From assembly GCA_029851415.1 (NCBI GenBank), contig CM056742.1:16719736-16783735 (forward strand): 64,000 nt of DNA. The letters run 5' to 3'. This document shows, one piece after another, positions 21,825 to 31,900 of this stretch. The notes beneath the pieces are model-generated. The model did not search any database. It was given only the letters and a program-made list of their open reading frames with translations, and had not been told where the DNA came from. The stretch's first letter is position 1. Each line of letters begins with the position of its first letter. The DNA comes from Eretmocerus hayati (lineage: Eukaryota > Arthropoda > Insecta > Hymenoptera > Aphelinidae). A program made the position numbers and the translations under genes.

Positions 21825-23054
21825 CTAAATGACCTTGTGGACTATATTCGTCAATGCATTATACTCAAACATTTTATCGTGAAATATGAGGCAATAAGCT
21901 GTCGTGTCTGCGGGAATATCTTCTTTGGACTCGAATTCCAGACGGATATCTACATTTGAGCTCTTGACTGATTCATTTTGCCGAGAACAATCGATCACTA
22001 TCATGAAATAAGAATTTTCAAAAGTGTATGGCGATATATTTGGATGATGCCCCGGCAGAGATGTTTGGTAGTATGAGCGAGCAAACGATGTAAACATGTT
22101 GTAGGCAATACTAGTATTTTTCTTCCGCGCTACATCTATATTAAGATTTTCGTATGGATAAATATTGGAGTTGAGAAATAGTTTGACGTTTGAAAGATTG
22201 CAATGATCAAAGTGCGTGACATTTTCCGTTTTCTGATTCTTTTTCTTTGTTTGCAGAGCAAGTACGACGTAGCGCGGTTTTTGATTGGTTGACTTGACCG
22301 CCCATACATGTTTATTTGTCTGATGTAATATGGGAAATTCAAGCATTTCCCAGCTCCTAAAAGTAACGGGGAGATATAATCCTTTGTTCAAGATCTGAAG
22401 CATTTGCAAGCGCACCCGATCATTGGTGAGGATGTGAGGCATACACCACTGGATTTTAGATAGCGTAATTGTAGCGACCGTGGCATCCTTTGTAACCTGT
22501 ACACAATTGTCATCGGTTTTTGATCGAAGCAAAATCAGCTCATGTCTCGCATTCATAATGATTTTCCTGTAATCTTCGCAAAAACCAAGCAACTTGTTCA
22601 GTGGAATGCAGACATTAAATGAATGATCACTCGATATTTTCACGACTGGCTCAACTAGCCAGCCCATGTTGCACGCGAAATCATCTTCATTCTCGCTGAG
22701 GCAGAGCAAATTTTTCAGGCTGGTCGTTATTCCCACATTCTTAGTCTCATCTATGGATACACCATTTATCTCGTAACGGATTTCATCGAATAAAAATGCG
22801 GGATAATTATTTGTTAAAGTTATTTGCCTCTCTTCAGTTTCATTGGTAAATGTTACTTTGCCCTCGATGTAAAGATAGCTTTCACATGGTAATAGATATT
22901 CTTCATTTGAATTGATAACGATTCGAACTTCATCATTCTTGCCGTAACTTAGTAAATTGTAGGGAACATAAGATCTCACATCTTTCCTGATGATTTGGTC
23001 ATCGTGTATGGGCTCGGCGAGCACGTCTAGTGGATTTTGATCGAAAAGCGCCAT
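21825..23054 (-). CDS. Major capsid protein (double jelly-roll)
   Basis: 409 aa, complete, ATG at 23054. It forms the pseudo-hexameric capsid shell of Maverick/adintovirus-type particles. Sequence features: an N-terminal arm ending DDQIIRKDVRSYVPYN, a first beta-rich domain (EEYLLPCESYLYIEGKVTF, then PAFLFDEIRYEINGVSID) with the F-x-x-I-R-Y-x-I/L-N-G motif typical of this family, and a second beta-rich domain from about residue 190 ending in ADTTAYCLIFHDKM. No membrane segment or signal peptide. Assignment rests on family knowledge of motif and size (the insect group is near 400 aa, shorter than many Polinton capsids) and on its place beside penton, protease and ATPase genes. A TATATAAT-like element lies about 125 bp upstream. 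Confidence 0.85.
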   Translation of the reverse strand: MALFDQNPLDVLAEPIHDDQIIRKDVRSYVPYNLLSYGKNDEVRIVINSNEEYLLPCESYLYIEGKVTFTNETEERQITLTNNYPAFLFDEIRYEINGVSIDETKNVGITTSLKNLLCLSENEDDFACNMGWLVEPVVKISSDHSFNVCIPLNKLLGFCEDYRKIIMNARHELILLRSKTDDNCVQVTKDATVATITLSKIQWCMPHILTNDRVRLQMLQILNKGLYLPVTFRSWEMLEFPILHQTNKHVWAVKSTNQKPRYVVLALQTKKKNQKTENVTHFDHCNLSNVKLFLNSNIYPYENLNIDVARKKNTSIAYNMFTSFARSYYQTSLPGHHPNISPYTFENSYFMIVIDCSRQNESVKSSNVDIRLEFESKEDIPADTTAYCLIFHDKMFEYNALTNIVHKVI

Positions 23055-23192
23055 TTTTGCGTACTTTGAAGCCCAAAGCTCGAAGAAACTGTATACTTTT
23101 CCGACTCAGTGATTTTCCTTGACGAGGAGTTGATTCGCTGGGAACTCGTAAACTTCTACTGTCGAGTCCCGAGCTCCAACTATTATATAGAA

Positions 23193-23936
23193 TCATCCTC
23201 TCTCGCGCAAATGTAATCGTATGGTGATTTCTTCGCCTCGAAAGTCGACTACCCGCCCTCTCTGATCACAAATGCGTAAGACGATGCTGTCAATTGAGCG
23301 ATGTTGAACTGGAAGATAAATCACGCTATTCGGAACTAGTGATAATTTGTAGCCAGCTGGGACGTGGGGTGTGAATTCAAAGATCACGTGGCTTTCTTGA
23401 CCATTGACGTATGCTCCCGACACGAGATTACATTCAATCCGAATAGTATTCACTTGAATGATATTCACCGGATAAGGTGAAACATGCCAAGTCTTTGGCT
23501 CTAGAATCGCCCCGCCTCGTTGATGACGATCGCAGAAGCCTAGCAGATGTCCAATACTATTTTCTTTCTCAAAATTAACCTGAAAGTTGCAATACAATTC
23601 GCACTGTAATGTATTTCGATTACCGCGTAATCGTATGAGGGGATTCTTCAAAACCTCGGCCTCTGGAACGTGTTCTATCTCACCTAGTTTCTTATTCAAA
23701 AATTCCTCTATATCGGGTAAATCGTATGCACCCACCGGTATAGTGATGACTTTGTCTTCTCCGTAGTAGAAATGATTATTCGTAGCACTAATGTTTGGTA
23801 TGGAGTTATAAGTTTGAAAATCAATAAGCCCAATTTCAAAATCTGTATCTTTATTCCGGTGTTTCAGCTCGACCGGGGGGAAAAAATCTGTCTTCAGCTC
23901 AGAATTATGAGCTGTCACAGTGAATGTTCGTGACAT
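23193..23936 (-). CDS. Minor capsid / penton-like protein (single jelly-roll)
   Basis: 247 aa, complete. In these elements the gene next to the major capsid protein encodes the single jelly-roll vertex protein. This protein is beta-rich throughout, with DFEIGLIDFQTYNSIPNI near 32-49 (strand and turn typical of the family), IGHLLGFCDRH near 127-137 and a C-terminal half containing VIFEFTPHVPAGYKL. No signal peptide or membrane segment. It sits 138 bp upstream of the major capsid gene and 14 bp downstream of the protease stop, so the particle genes form a compact same-strand cluster. Alternative: another virion beta-protein, but position and fold pattern favour penton. Confidence 0.8.
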   Translation of the reverse strand: MSRTFTVTAHNSELKTDFFPPVELKHRNKDTDFEIGLIDFQTYNSIPNISATNNHFYYGEDKVITIPVGAYDLPDIEEFLNKKLGEIEHVPEAEVLKNPLIRLRGNRNTLQCELYCNFQVNFEKENSIGHLLGFCDRHQRGGAILEPKTWHVSPYPVNIIQVNTIRIECNLVSGAYVNGQESHVIFEFTPHVPAGYKLSLVPNSVIYLPVQHRSIDSIVLRICDQRGRVVDFRGEEITIRLHLRERG

Positions 23937-23950
23937 AACTGATATTTTTG

Positions 23951-24253
23951 TTAAGAATCATGCGCTTTTAAAGCCGATGACATTTCTTTCTTGAGGAATG
24001 CAATACAGAGTTGTCCACAATTACTCTGATCATACGTTTGATATGAACTGCGATTATATGTTATATGGAATTTAGGGCCTAGATATTCCAGTAATTCTTG
24101 TGGGGGGCGTATGTTACCCATAGAATCGAAATATTTCGCAATTTTATCGCGTATAACTACAGCCGTCCAGTGAGTCCCTTCTCCAGAATCGAGATTTAGT
24201 ATGAAGCATTCAATTGGCTCTGGGCCAGCAAGACTCAAGAGATCAGGGCGCAT
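23951..24253 (-). CDS. Adenain-type cysteine protease (maturation protease)
   Basis: Processes virion proteins during particle maturation. Catalytic features counted from the ATG at 24253: H28 in GTHWTAVV, acidic D43 in KYFDSMG, Q72, and C79 in QSNCGQLC. The 100-aa ATG form is short for the family, and its ATG falls inside the conserved N-terminal block (KGIFMRPDLL). The same frame is open upstream without any ATG to a TAA at 24403-24401, overlapping the end of the PLA2/pX gene by 88 nt and giving back the expected N-terminal segment. The natural start is therefore probably not 24253. Entry by -1 frameshifting from the overlapping gene or by splicing (AG acceptors near 24309 and 24288) are the options. 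Confidence 0.85.
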   Translation of the reverse strand: MRPDLLSLAGPEPIECFILNLDSGEGTHWTAVVIRDKIAKYFDSMGNIRPPQELLEYLGPKFHITYNRSSYQTYDQSNCGQLCIAFLKKEMSSALKAHDS

Positions 24254-24312
24254 AAATATACCTTTGAAATAGCGAATATTGCGAGCTGCATGGAGTAATT
24301 GTTGACCTGTTG

Positions 24313-25047
24313 TTATGCCTTTGTAGCCGTTAAATTCATCTTTTTTTTTTTCCTTGAAATACGAGATCGTCTCTTGGTTTTCAAGCCAGCTCCCCGCTTC
24401 TTATGATGAGTATAGGGGTTGTAAGGATTCAGATATAATCCTTTACCCTCCATAGCCTTATTATGTCGAACCATTTCATTCAATTTTTTCTGGTTGCTGC
24501 GTAGTTCATGAATATTTTTTGCGACATTAGTAACACCTCCTGCTAATGATGTGAGTGCACCCAATGCACCGAGTAGAGGGATCGCTGCCGGTAAAAATCC
24601 ACCGCGTTTGGCAAGCATCAGCTCTCGATAGGCCTTGTTTTGCAGCTGTCTCTTTTTCCCCGTTCTCGAGCTCTTCTTCTTCTTCAGTCCCATACCAAGC
24701 TTGCGCTTCATCTTCATAGTATTAGAAATTCCGAATGCTGCAATTTTCTCTGAGAGTGTAGCGTCTTTGGCTCCCACGCGTTCTTTCGCTGCTTGCTCCA
24801 GCAATAAATCAGCACGATGTCGCTCTTTCAAATCGTTACTCTGTCTGTAAGCAATATCATGAATCTTACAAAGCTCATCCAATTCATTTCTACCAAGATC
24901 TCCACGAGCCAATCGGAGATCTAATTTTGTACCAGGCCCGCAAAAGTTGTAGCCAGGCAAATGCAACTCGAAAGGGAGTTTATTTATGAGAGCATTGACA
25001 AATCCTCTACCTACCAGATTTCTCGCTCGTTTCGTGGTGCAAGACAT
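24313..25047 (-). CDS. PLA2-domain virion protein with pX-like segment
   Basis: 244 aa from the first ATG (25047). Residues about 29-90 form a parvovirus-type phospholipase A2 domain: calcium loop YNFCGPGT at 33-40 and catalytic KIHDIAY with the His-Asp pair at 63-64. Such domains help virions breach endosomal membranes. A very basic stretch (MKMKRKLGMGLKKKKSS) follows, and then GGFLPAAIPLLGALGALTSL at about 149-168, resembling the hydrophobic core peptide of adenovirus pX/mu. Adintovirus-type elements are known to carry both modules. The C-terminus is again strongly basic and contains the A11 run where the protease frame overlaps. It is unrelated in sequence to the host secreted PLA2 genes nearby. 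Confidence 0.82.
   Translation of the reverse strand: MSCTTKRARNLVGRGFVNALINKLPFELHLPGYNFCGPGTKLDLRLARGDLGRNELDELCKIHDIAYRQSNDLKERHRADLLLEQAAKERVGAKDATLSEKIAAFGISNTMKMKRKLGMGLKKKKSSRTGKKRQLQNKAYRELMLAKRGGFLPAAIPLLGALGALTSLAGGVTNVAKNIHELRSNQKKLNEMVRHNKAMEGKGLYLNPYNPYTHHKKRGAGLKTKRRSRISRKKKKMNLTATKA
24340..24351 (-). promoter_or_regulatory. Candidate -1 ribosomal frameshift site (A11G)
   Basis: On the minus strand eleven A residues are followed by G, read in the PLA2/pX frame as AGG AAA AAA AAA AAG ATG, so A AAA AAG is in the slippery phase. A -1 slip leaves the PLA2/pX frame eight codons before its stop and enters the protease frame, which is open from there to the protease stop. The run could equally be a site of transcriptional slippage. 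I did not identify a clear downstream pseudoknot by eye. Confidence 0.5.
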
Positions 25048-25164
25048 GGGCAACAGTACTAATGGCTTGCTCAACAGTCGTTGCAATACTGATCAGCGGG
25101 CTTATAAAATGGAATACTTATATGATTCATATTTCAGTTGCACTCGATTGATGATGATAAAAAC
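25048..25164. promoter_or_regulatory. Divergent promoter between PLA2/pX and ATPase genes
   Basis: Only 117 bp separate the two oppositely directed start codons. A TATAAAA at 25103-25109 lies 56 bp upstream of the ATPase ATG, and minus-strand TATAAG-like stretches in the same place could serve the other direction. An ATTTCAG ends just before the ATPase frame opens at 25138, so a 5' exon is also conceivable. Confidence 0.5.
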
Positions 25165-25893
25165 ATGAGACTCATTAAGCAGAAGCATTGTATCGAAATT
25201 CTAGATATTGATCGGAAAATCGAAGATACTTTTGGCTGCAAACTTTCTTGTCCCGAATCAGCAGGAAGACATGGGAAGCTTCTACCAAATTCAATACGCT
25301 GCCTTTTATCAGGCTCATCCGAATCTGGCAAGACCAATGCACTGATCAATCTACTCATCAGTCCAAATGGTGTTGCTTTCCAAAACATATATCTCTACTC
25401 TAAATCTCTGAATCAGCCAAAATACCAGTATTTGTCTGCGATAATGAAAACTTTGGAGGCTGATGGGATGGAATTTCATACATTCTACAATAACGAGGAA
25501 GTTATCGAGCCAGATCAGGCTAAAAAAGATTCAATTTTTATATTTGACGATGTAGCAATGGTTCATCAGAAAATAATATCCATGTACTTTACAATGTCCC
25601 GTCATTTAGATATAGATTGTTTCTATCTTTGCCAATCCTACAGCGCGGTCCCTAAGAATCTTATACGTGATAACGCTAATATGATCCTTTTATTTAGACA
25701 AGATTTCCATCATGTTGAGCATGCGTATCATAATCACGTTGAGCCTGACATGACTCTGGTAGAATTTCGCGAAATTTGTGCCTACTGTTGGAGAGAAAAA
25801 TATGGTTTCTTAACTATAGTAAAGCAATTCCCCCTGAATAAGGGTAGATATAGGAATGGATTTAATCATTTCATCTGTCTCGAAAAGAATTAG
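25165..25893 (+). CDS. Genome-packaging ATPase (FtsK-HerA / A32-like)
   Basis: 242 aa from the first ATG (25165, MRLIKQKHC). It drives DNA into the capsid. The Walker A loop is GSSESGKT at 50-57 and Walker B FIFDD at 125-129. YFTMSRHLDIDCFYLCQSY follows, with the sensor-like Gln after strand four, typical of the A32-like group. The length is close to other Maverick ATPases. The last 38 nt overlap the start of the DUF8207-type gene in another frame, so the two are probably expressed from related transcripts. Alternative upstream non-ATG start at 25138 is less likely. Confidence 0.92.
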   Translation: MRLIKQKHCIEILDIDRKIEDTFGCKLSCPESAGRHGKLLPNSIRCLLSGSSESGKTNALINLLISPNGVAFQNIYLYSKSLNQPKYQYLSAIMKTLEADGMEFHTFYNNEEVIEPDQAKKDSIFIFDDVAMVHQKIISMYFTMSRHLDIDCFYLCQSYSAVPKNLIRDNANMILLFRQDFHHVEHAYHNHVEPDMTLVEFREICAYCWREKYGFLTIVKQFPLNKGRYRNGFNHFICLEKN

Positions 25894-27207
25894 TATGTAC
25901 CAGGCTTCCATCGGGAAACGTACTACTGCGACAATGGGGGAAAAAGTGAAAACAAATAATAGGAAGAAGCCTTCTGGAGTGACGCGAGTCGCGAGCAAAA
26001 AGAAAAACAAACACCTCAAACGAGGTGAGAGGAACATTTCTAAAAAAAAATCTGGAGACTCAACAGCTACCATAAAACAAAAAATTGCTGAAGTGAGTGA
26101 TATTATTAGAAAGAAACATCGTGCTCTCAAAATTGGTAAAATTGATGCAGAGCTTGAAAACGTGAAACAACTGAGACCTATCGTTGCGCCCCTTGAAAAA
26201 ATTACTCGAGTAGACACTATTGCTCAGCCAAAGAAGAAAGATATTTTTGAGATTAAGAATGAGCCGAATGATGATTTTGACCGAGAAGAAGCACCTTCTG
26301 TTCAAAATATTAATGAAGCTGGGCTTCCTGAATATATGGAAACTCCAAAAAGCTCAACACCTAGAGAGTTTGGGGCTCGAAGACTTTTGAGTGATCCCTC
26401 TTTTGACTCGGCTGATCGTCGTGATGAGCTAGAGCGTTCGTTGTATCGGATTGCAGAGGCTCCCGAAGAATTGAATCAAGTCCAAGACTATATATCTAAG
26501 CAGCAGTTTGGCGCTCTTTCCAAAAAATATATAAATGACTTTTTCGAGAAACACAATGATCAAGATCAGATATATGGTCCCTATTACGATGGAGAGATTT
26601 TCAAAATTGGAAACCAAAATTTTAGGATTACCAAGGGAACGGATGAAATTGTTATAGGTAATAATCTTAAGCTACAGGCGACGAGAGGACTCTTTGAATT
26701 ATTGTTTAAGAAAACTCCCGAGCCTGGTAGCTATACTCTCGAAGATTTAGAGAAATACAGAAGAATCCTAGAAATATCTTCAGCCTACAAGACAAATCAC
26801 GATGCAGATGCCAAAGTCAGAACCAGCCGTGGCTCCAAATATAATCAAATTATCAAACCTCTCCTTGAACAAGGGCCCGGTTTCAGTCATGGGAGAAATA
26901 TATCAACGCGCAGCAAAAGTATGAAAGGAGCAGGCCTACATCATATAAGAGAGCTACTAAAACAAGGGACGGGTCAGATGATTGTGCATCGAGATAATTA
27001 TCCAGATTATCTCTACTACAATAATCCAAATGAATTAGTTGAGCGATTAGAGCTGTTAGTTCGATCTAGCGAGGCGGGTAACACAGGTCTCGACAATGAG
27101 GTAAGTTAATTTAGATTGTACAAGCACTTATGTTATATACAACATCATGAAAATTCCAGATACTAGAAATTCTTGAAGAGCTGCGAGGTGGGGGCTACAT
27201 AATATAA
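25856..27207 (+). CDS. DUF8207-type Maverick protein, one intron
   Basis: Exons 25856-27100 and 27160-27207 join across a 59-nt phase-0 intron (donor GAG|GTAAGT, acceptor TTCCAG|A), giving 430 aa with the short tail ILEILEELRGGGYII in place of an early stop. The N-terminal 100 residues are very basic (NRKKPSGVTRVASKKKNKH), the middle is acidic and disordered, and a conserved globular block at about 210-345 contains YGPYYDGEIFKIGNQNF and TRGLFELLFKK. I recognise this block as the DUF8207 family common in insect genomes near Maverick genes; its role is unknown. The basic N-terminus suggests DNA or capsid contact, as inference only. The start overlaps the ATPase end; an ATG at 25895 is an alternative. 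Confidence 0.75.
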
Positions 27208-27293
27208 GATATTGGATCTATCAAAATCCAGCACTCGCGCCGAATCTCCCGACGAGTACGAATCTCTTTATCGTAAATCACGTTGACATAATA

Positions 27294-28652
27294 ATGGCCT
27301 CACTCAATAACATGGAGGGAAATGCAGGCGGATCGCAAAAGGACGATCAGCTTCCTAGTGTGTCTTCTCTTTCGTCTGCTGAAGATACAGATCCACGTAA
27401 TAATCATTCGCAGACTATCGCGAGCGAGTCTTCTACGTCATCAGCAACAACAGCAGCAGAGAGTGAAAAGGAAGAAATGCCTGGTTCAATGATTCCAGGT
27501 ATGTAAGCTTTATAACTCAATTATCAATAACAAAGTCTGATTTTGCAATTTTCTGCTTCAGAAACTCATCAAATCTCGATGAATATGTTTTCAAAAATTA
27601 GACTGTTTCTGCAATCAATGGTCTATGCGGTTATGGCGAGATATGATGGGCAACACCACTTATCCCAATCAACAGGTCTATCTCAACAAATACAGAAAGA
27701 TCTTGCAATCAATGAGATTGCAAACAAGTTTCTCGACGATCTCACCGAGAGTGAGGCAAAATTAGTCACAAAGATTGCTGAACTTATGAATCTTTCCTTA
27801 AACGCTACCGAAGATATCATGATCTCAAAACTGAACCAATATGATTCATACTCCTTGAGATTGGCACAAGACATGTCGAGATTCAAATCAGAAATCAATA
27901 ATGCTCGAGGAGCGATAAATTCACGTTTGTACGAACTGAGGAATATTGAGCACGATTTGAAGAAAAAGAGCTCTACCAACGAAAATAAGCTGAGGGATCT
28001 AGAAATTGACTACCTTTTAACAAAAGATACGACATCGAGTGTCGCGCGTCTAGTGCGTGAGCACAATGAATCTTCGAAGCAAAAATTTGTTGATATCGAC
28101 GAGAATTTGTCTCGATTAAATAAAATTGAGAATTCATTTGAGATGCGGTTCAAGGATGTCCAGATTCTCCTCAAAGCAACGCAGAAAGATGCGTTAGAAA
28201 CAAAATTTTGGGTTGAGAAGCAGATTCAAAATCTGGAAAATCTCATAACCAAACGCATACTACCCAATGTCCTCACGATTGATGCAAAGTGTAGGAGTCT
28301 CGAGGATCGTTTAAGGAAAGATATCGCAAACGTGGATTCAACCTATCAGATTGTGAAAGCAGATCTTGATCAATTATGGACAAGCATGGATTCTGCCAAT
28401 AATGAAGTGGCTGGTACGAAAATCAGTCTCACAGCTGAGGATGAAAATATTAGAGAATTTCTTGATCGCATGGAAAAAAAGATTGTTGGGCTAGAAGATA
28501 CTGTGAAAAACAAGTTCCAGAATGATTCTCGAATCATAGATGGTATTGTAGAACAGTATAAAACAGGTGACGTTGATGTCCTAAGCAAGATTGAAATATT
28601 GATGAATAACCTGGAAAAGAAATTGAAAGAACACATACGCATTGATGAATGA
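27294..28652 (+). CDS. Long coiled-coil Maverick protein, one intron
   Basis: Exons 27294-27498 and 27562-28652, with a 63-nt phase-1 intron (CCAG|GTATGT to TGCTTCAG|AA). The product is 431 aa. Exon 1 encodes a Ser/Thr-rich disordered start (SVSSLSSAEDTDPRNN). Exon 2 encodes about 360 residues that are nearly all helical with heptads (FLDDLTESEAKLVTKIAELM, LRDLEIDYLLTKDT, KIEILMNNLEKKLKEH). No enzyme motif. Either ORF alone would lack a sensible partner: exon 1 stops two codons after the donor, and exon 2 has an ATG only in intron sequence. A fibre, spike stalk or internal scaffold role would fit the shape but is not demonstrated. Confidence 0.7.
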
Positions 28653-28999
28653 TTGTCATCCGAGTGAGTTTTGAAGCAGTGAATTATAATCTATGCTTGT
28701 ATCATTAGGATGTAATAAAAACACTCTTCAATTCGATTTAATTCCTTTATTATTACACCCAGACATTCTACATATCCATTCCTTTCCATAAAGTTCGTTT
28801 TCAATAGAGCTGGTTATACAACTCGATGCTCGGGCCGTCGTAGTGCATTAACAAATAATTGTATTATACACGTGTTTCATGAAAAATGAATATGAAATTA
28901 TGAAATATTATACACGCTTATATCATCAAGGAGTGATGAAATTCCTCCTCATTCTTATACATTCTCTCATTATCACTCCCAGCGAATATCTCCACAAAT
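28653..28999. terminator. Convergent 3' ends with overlapping poly-A signals
   Basis: AATAAA at 28714-28719 serves the plus-strand coiled-coil gene, and TTTATT at 28746-28751 gives an AATAAA on the minus strand for the polymerase, 27 bases apart. The remaining sequence has no ORF of note. This is the only tail-to-tail junction in the right half of the element. Confidence 0.6.
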
Positions 29000-31900
29000 C
29001 TATAATTTATTATCGGATTTGAAAGAAGATTTTCCCGCAAAAGAAGCGGGTACATCTCGATGACCCCACGGCAAAGTATCGATATTGTTATCCAAGATAT
29101 AGCGTTTATGATCGATTGGCTGAAGTGCTCTTTTATCCTCTATAATGCTGTAAACATTATGTGCCTGGCTTCTTATATGTCTCTGCTGACACCTAAATAT
29201 CGTATGATCAAACAAGCATGATTTGTAATTATCAAAGGTGAGCTTGTCTCGTAGAACACACTTTTTAACCCCTTTTGCAACCTTATGCTCTTCATCATCC
29301 GAATCAGTTTTGAAAGCATACATTTTTGAACACAATCCCACAAACTCGCTGATTATTTTGCCACCATACTCATCTTTCATGAATTTCAATCGCTGCCCAT
29401 TCATTGGCACGATGCCATAGGGATTCGGCATAGGATAATTCGAGGTATCAAATCTCTCAGCACAATCTCGTTTGATTAAATTGACGTAAACATCGTCACA
29501 AATTAATTCAAAGGCGAATGAGTCGGTATCTGAATATAGAAGGGAGCATGATTCACCCTTTCCTGTATCGAATTGTTTCAACATATACTCATAATAAAAG
29601 TCATACATCAATCTTTTCGATAGATCCAAGACCGCCTGGCCCGCGTATATCGGTTTATTTAAATAAGCAAAGGGCTTTCTTGTCTCTACAGCAGCAAGAT
29701 TCTCGCCAAAAATTACAATTCTCTTGAAGAGAGGATCCGAGACAGCGCGTTCAATACCGCGTGGACCTTCCCACTCGGTTATTAATCTGACATTTACCCT
29801 ATGTCTCACGTTTTCCATCAACTTACCAAACGTACTGTTATTACAGAGTTTCCAGAGATTTTTCTCAAATTTTTGGGTTGCGGCTTGTCGCAAGGCTGTA
29901 TTGAACTCGATAAAGCCTTTCAGCCAATCTGACTGCTCAAATTGAAGAATTCTCCAGATTTTCGTGCATATCAAGCCATGATCTAATGCCTGTTTCAAAT
30001 TTTTATAATGGATTATGTATTTTTTTTTGTCATACAATGTAGTCATGAGTCTCATGAACTTTCTATCGGTGGCGTAGGGAGGACAATTTTTCTCGGGGCA
30101 AAAGGGATAGGCAGCATCCCGCTCATGCAAATCACGTGGATATTTCAGATCAACTTCCAGCAAATATCCAATATCCGAATCATCGGAAATATTTTTCACA
30201 TCAAAGTTTGATACGTCTTCGAGAAATCTGAAGCCGCATCGAGGGAGTTTTTCTCTCATTACCGTCCCATATAAGTTGTTATAGTCATAATTTAAAATAT
30301 ACTTTGACAGGTGATTTGGATCATAATTTTTCATGTACTTATTATTCGCCTTTGAATAGCGCTTTGAACACAGCGTCAAACCCCCGCGCATGCCTCTCTC
30401 GATGAAGAGCATCATCTCTATATCGGTTATTAATTCCAGAGTTACCCCCGTCATCTTCAGCATTGCGCTCATGGCAAGAGATGGAAGCGTGAAATAATGA
30501 GCGGGATCTAGCTTGTAATTTTCAAGACAACAATTTCTAAAATTCTCAAATATATCGCACAATAGAAGCACATCAACCTTCAGATACAAATCCGAATAGG
30601 CCCATAGATTCTTGCATTTCATTGTGTGCCAAACATCTTGAGCGTGCCCATACATCTCCTCTGTAATATCACTTTCCGTGAGAGAGTTGAAAAATTTATC
30701 TCGAGATGGCAGCTCCTCCTCATCCAACTTTTTGATACAAGTAATGTAATCGTAGGGAAAAACGCCTTTCTTTCTCAATAACTGGAAAACTTTGCGTTTT
30801 TCAGGCTCGGTTTGGAACAAGCTTAATTCATAGGCAATATTCTTTTTTAAATAGTGCATATTTTCATCGTCAATAAGCGATGCCAAGTTCTCAATACTAG
30901 CATTCAGGAATTTGAACGAATCAATGAAATTGAATCGTATTTTCGAATTTTCCATGTGTTTGATAAAAGATATATATTTCTCGGTTGACTCTGGTATCAG
31001 AGTCACTCTACCCCGAATCACGTTACAGATATCTCTGATTAAAAAATGACTATCATACGAGGCTGACCCGTGTAGCACGACAACAACAACGGGTGGATCA
31101 ACGCAGTGAAGATTGCAAATTGTATGTGCGGCTCCGCGATACTTGCCCTCACCCCTATGGTTATGGTCGATCACTTTGTCCAACGGATCCGTAATTTCTT
31201 TATCGCAGAAATGACATATGTTGGTGGCCTCGTAGTTCTTCCTATCCTCTGCAGTCATCATGAGAGGAGCTGGATTATCAATCTCCTGATGCATAAAATG
31301 ATTATGTAGGGGAATGTGCATTCATAGTGACATGGTATTCACAAATTTTACTCACTTCTTCGATATCTCGAGCAAGCCGCTCAAGGTCTCGGGCAAAGTT
31401 TTTAACGCAATTGCGCCCTCGATGCCGCTTGTAGTAGCTCTTGTTCTCATCATAACGGTGTAGGTAATAATAGCCCAAAGAATATGGAAAGTGTTTACGA
31501 AATGCTGCACGTTCCATGTGGGTTTTTTTCTTGAGGCGAAATTCTTCGAGATCATAACAATCATTAAATTTCAGCTCCTCGCTACATTCGCCCATGAGAA
31601 AATCATTATTCACACTCTGTTCACTCATTTTGCAATCTTCCTCGTCGTCAGAGTCATTCGAAAACTCGCCGATTTCATTACGTTCTTGGAGCAGACACTC
31701 TAGATCAGCGTAGATGATACACGGCATCGGTTCTTTTTTATAATGCTCAGTAAATCTCAAAAATTTTTCGTCTTCTTCAGGAAGCCTGATTGGCTGCTCA
31801 TTGAGAGCTGCACAATCATTGCTATGTCTATCTAACTTTTCCTCCGAATTGAAACAGTGTTGGCACGTGTCGCACAAGTAGGTTTTGTGTGCATGCCGGT

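Noticed and set aside
21781..21830. Intron linking the major capsid gene to the RNase H-like frame
   Set aside because: A GTGAGC and a CAG are present, but only 17 bases apart, too short for an intron.
24313..25047. Capture of the host PLA2 gene by the element
   Set aside because: The viral domain has the parvovirus-type calcium loop and HD motif with no sequence or exon similarity to the two host genes.
31302..31321. Apparent split or frameshifted DNA polymerase
   Set aside because: GTGAGT and CAG borders of a 70-nt intron rejoin the two frames exactly, so no break needs to be assumed.
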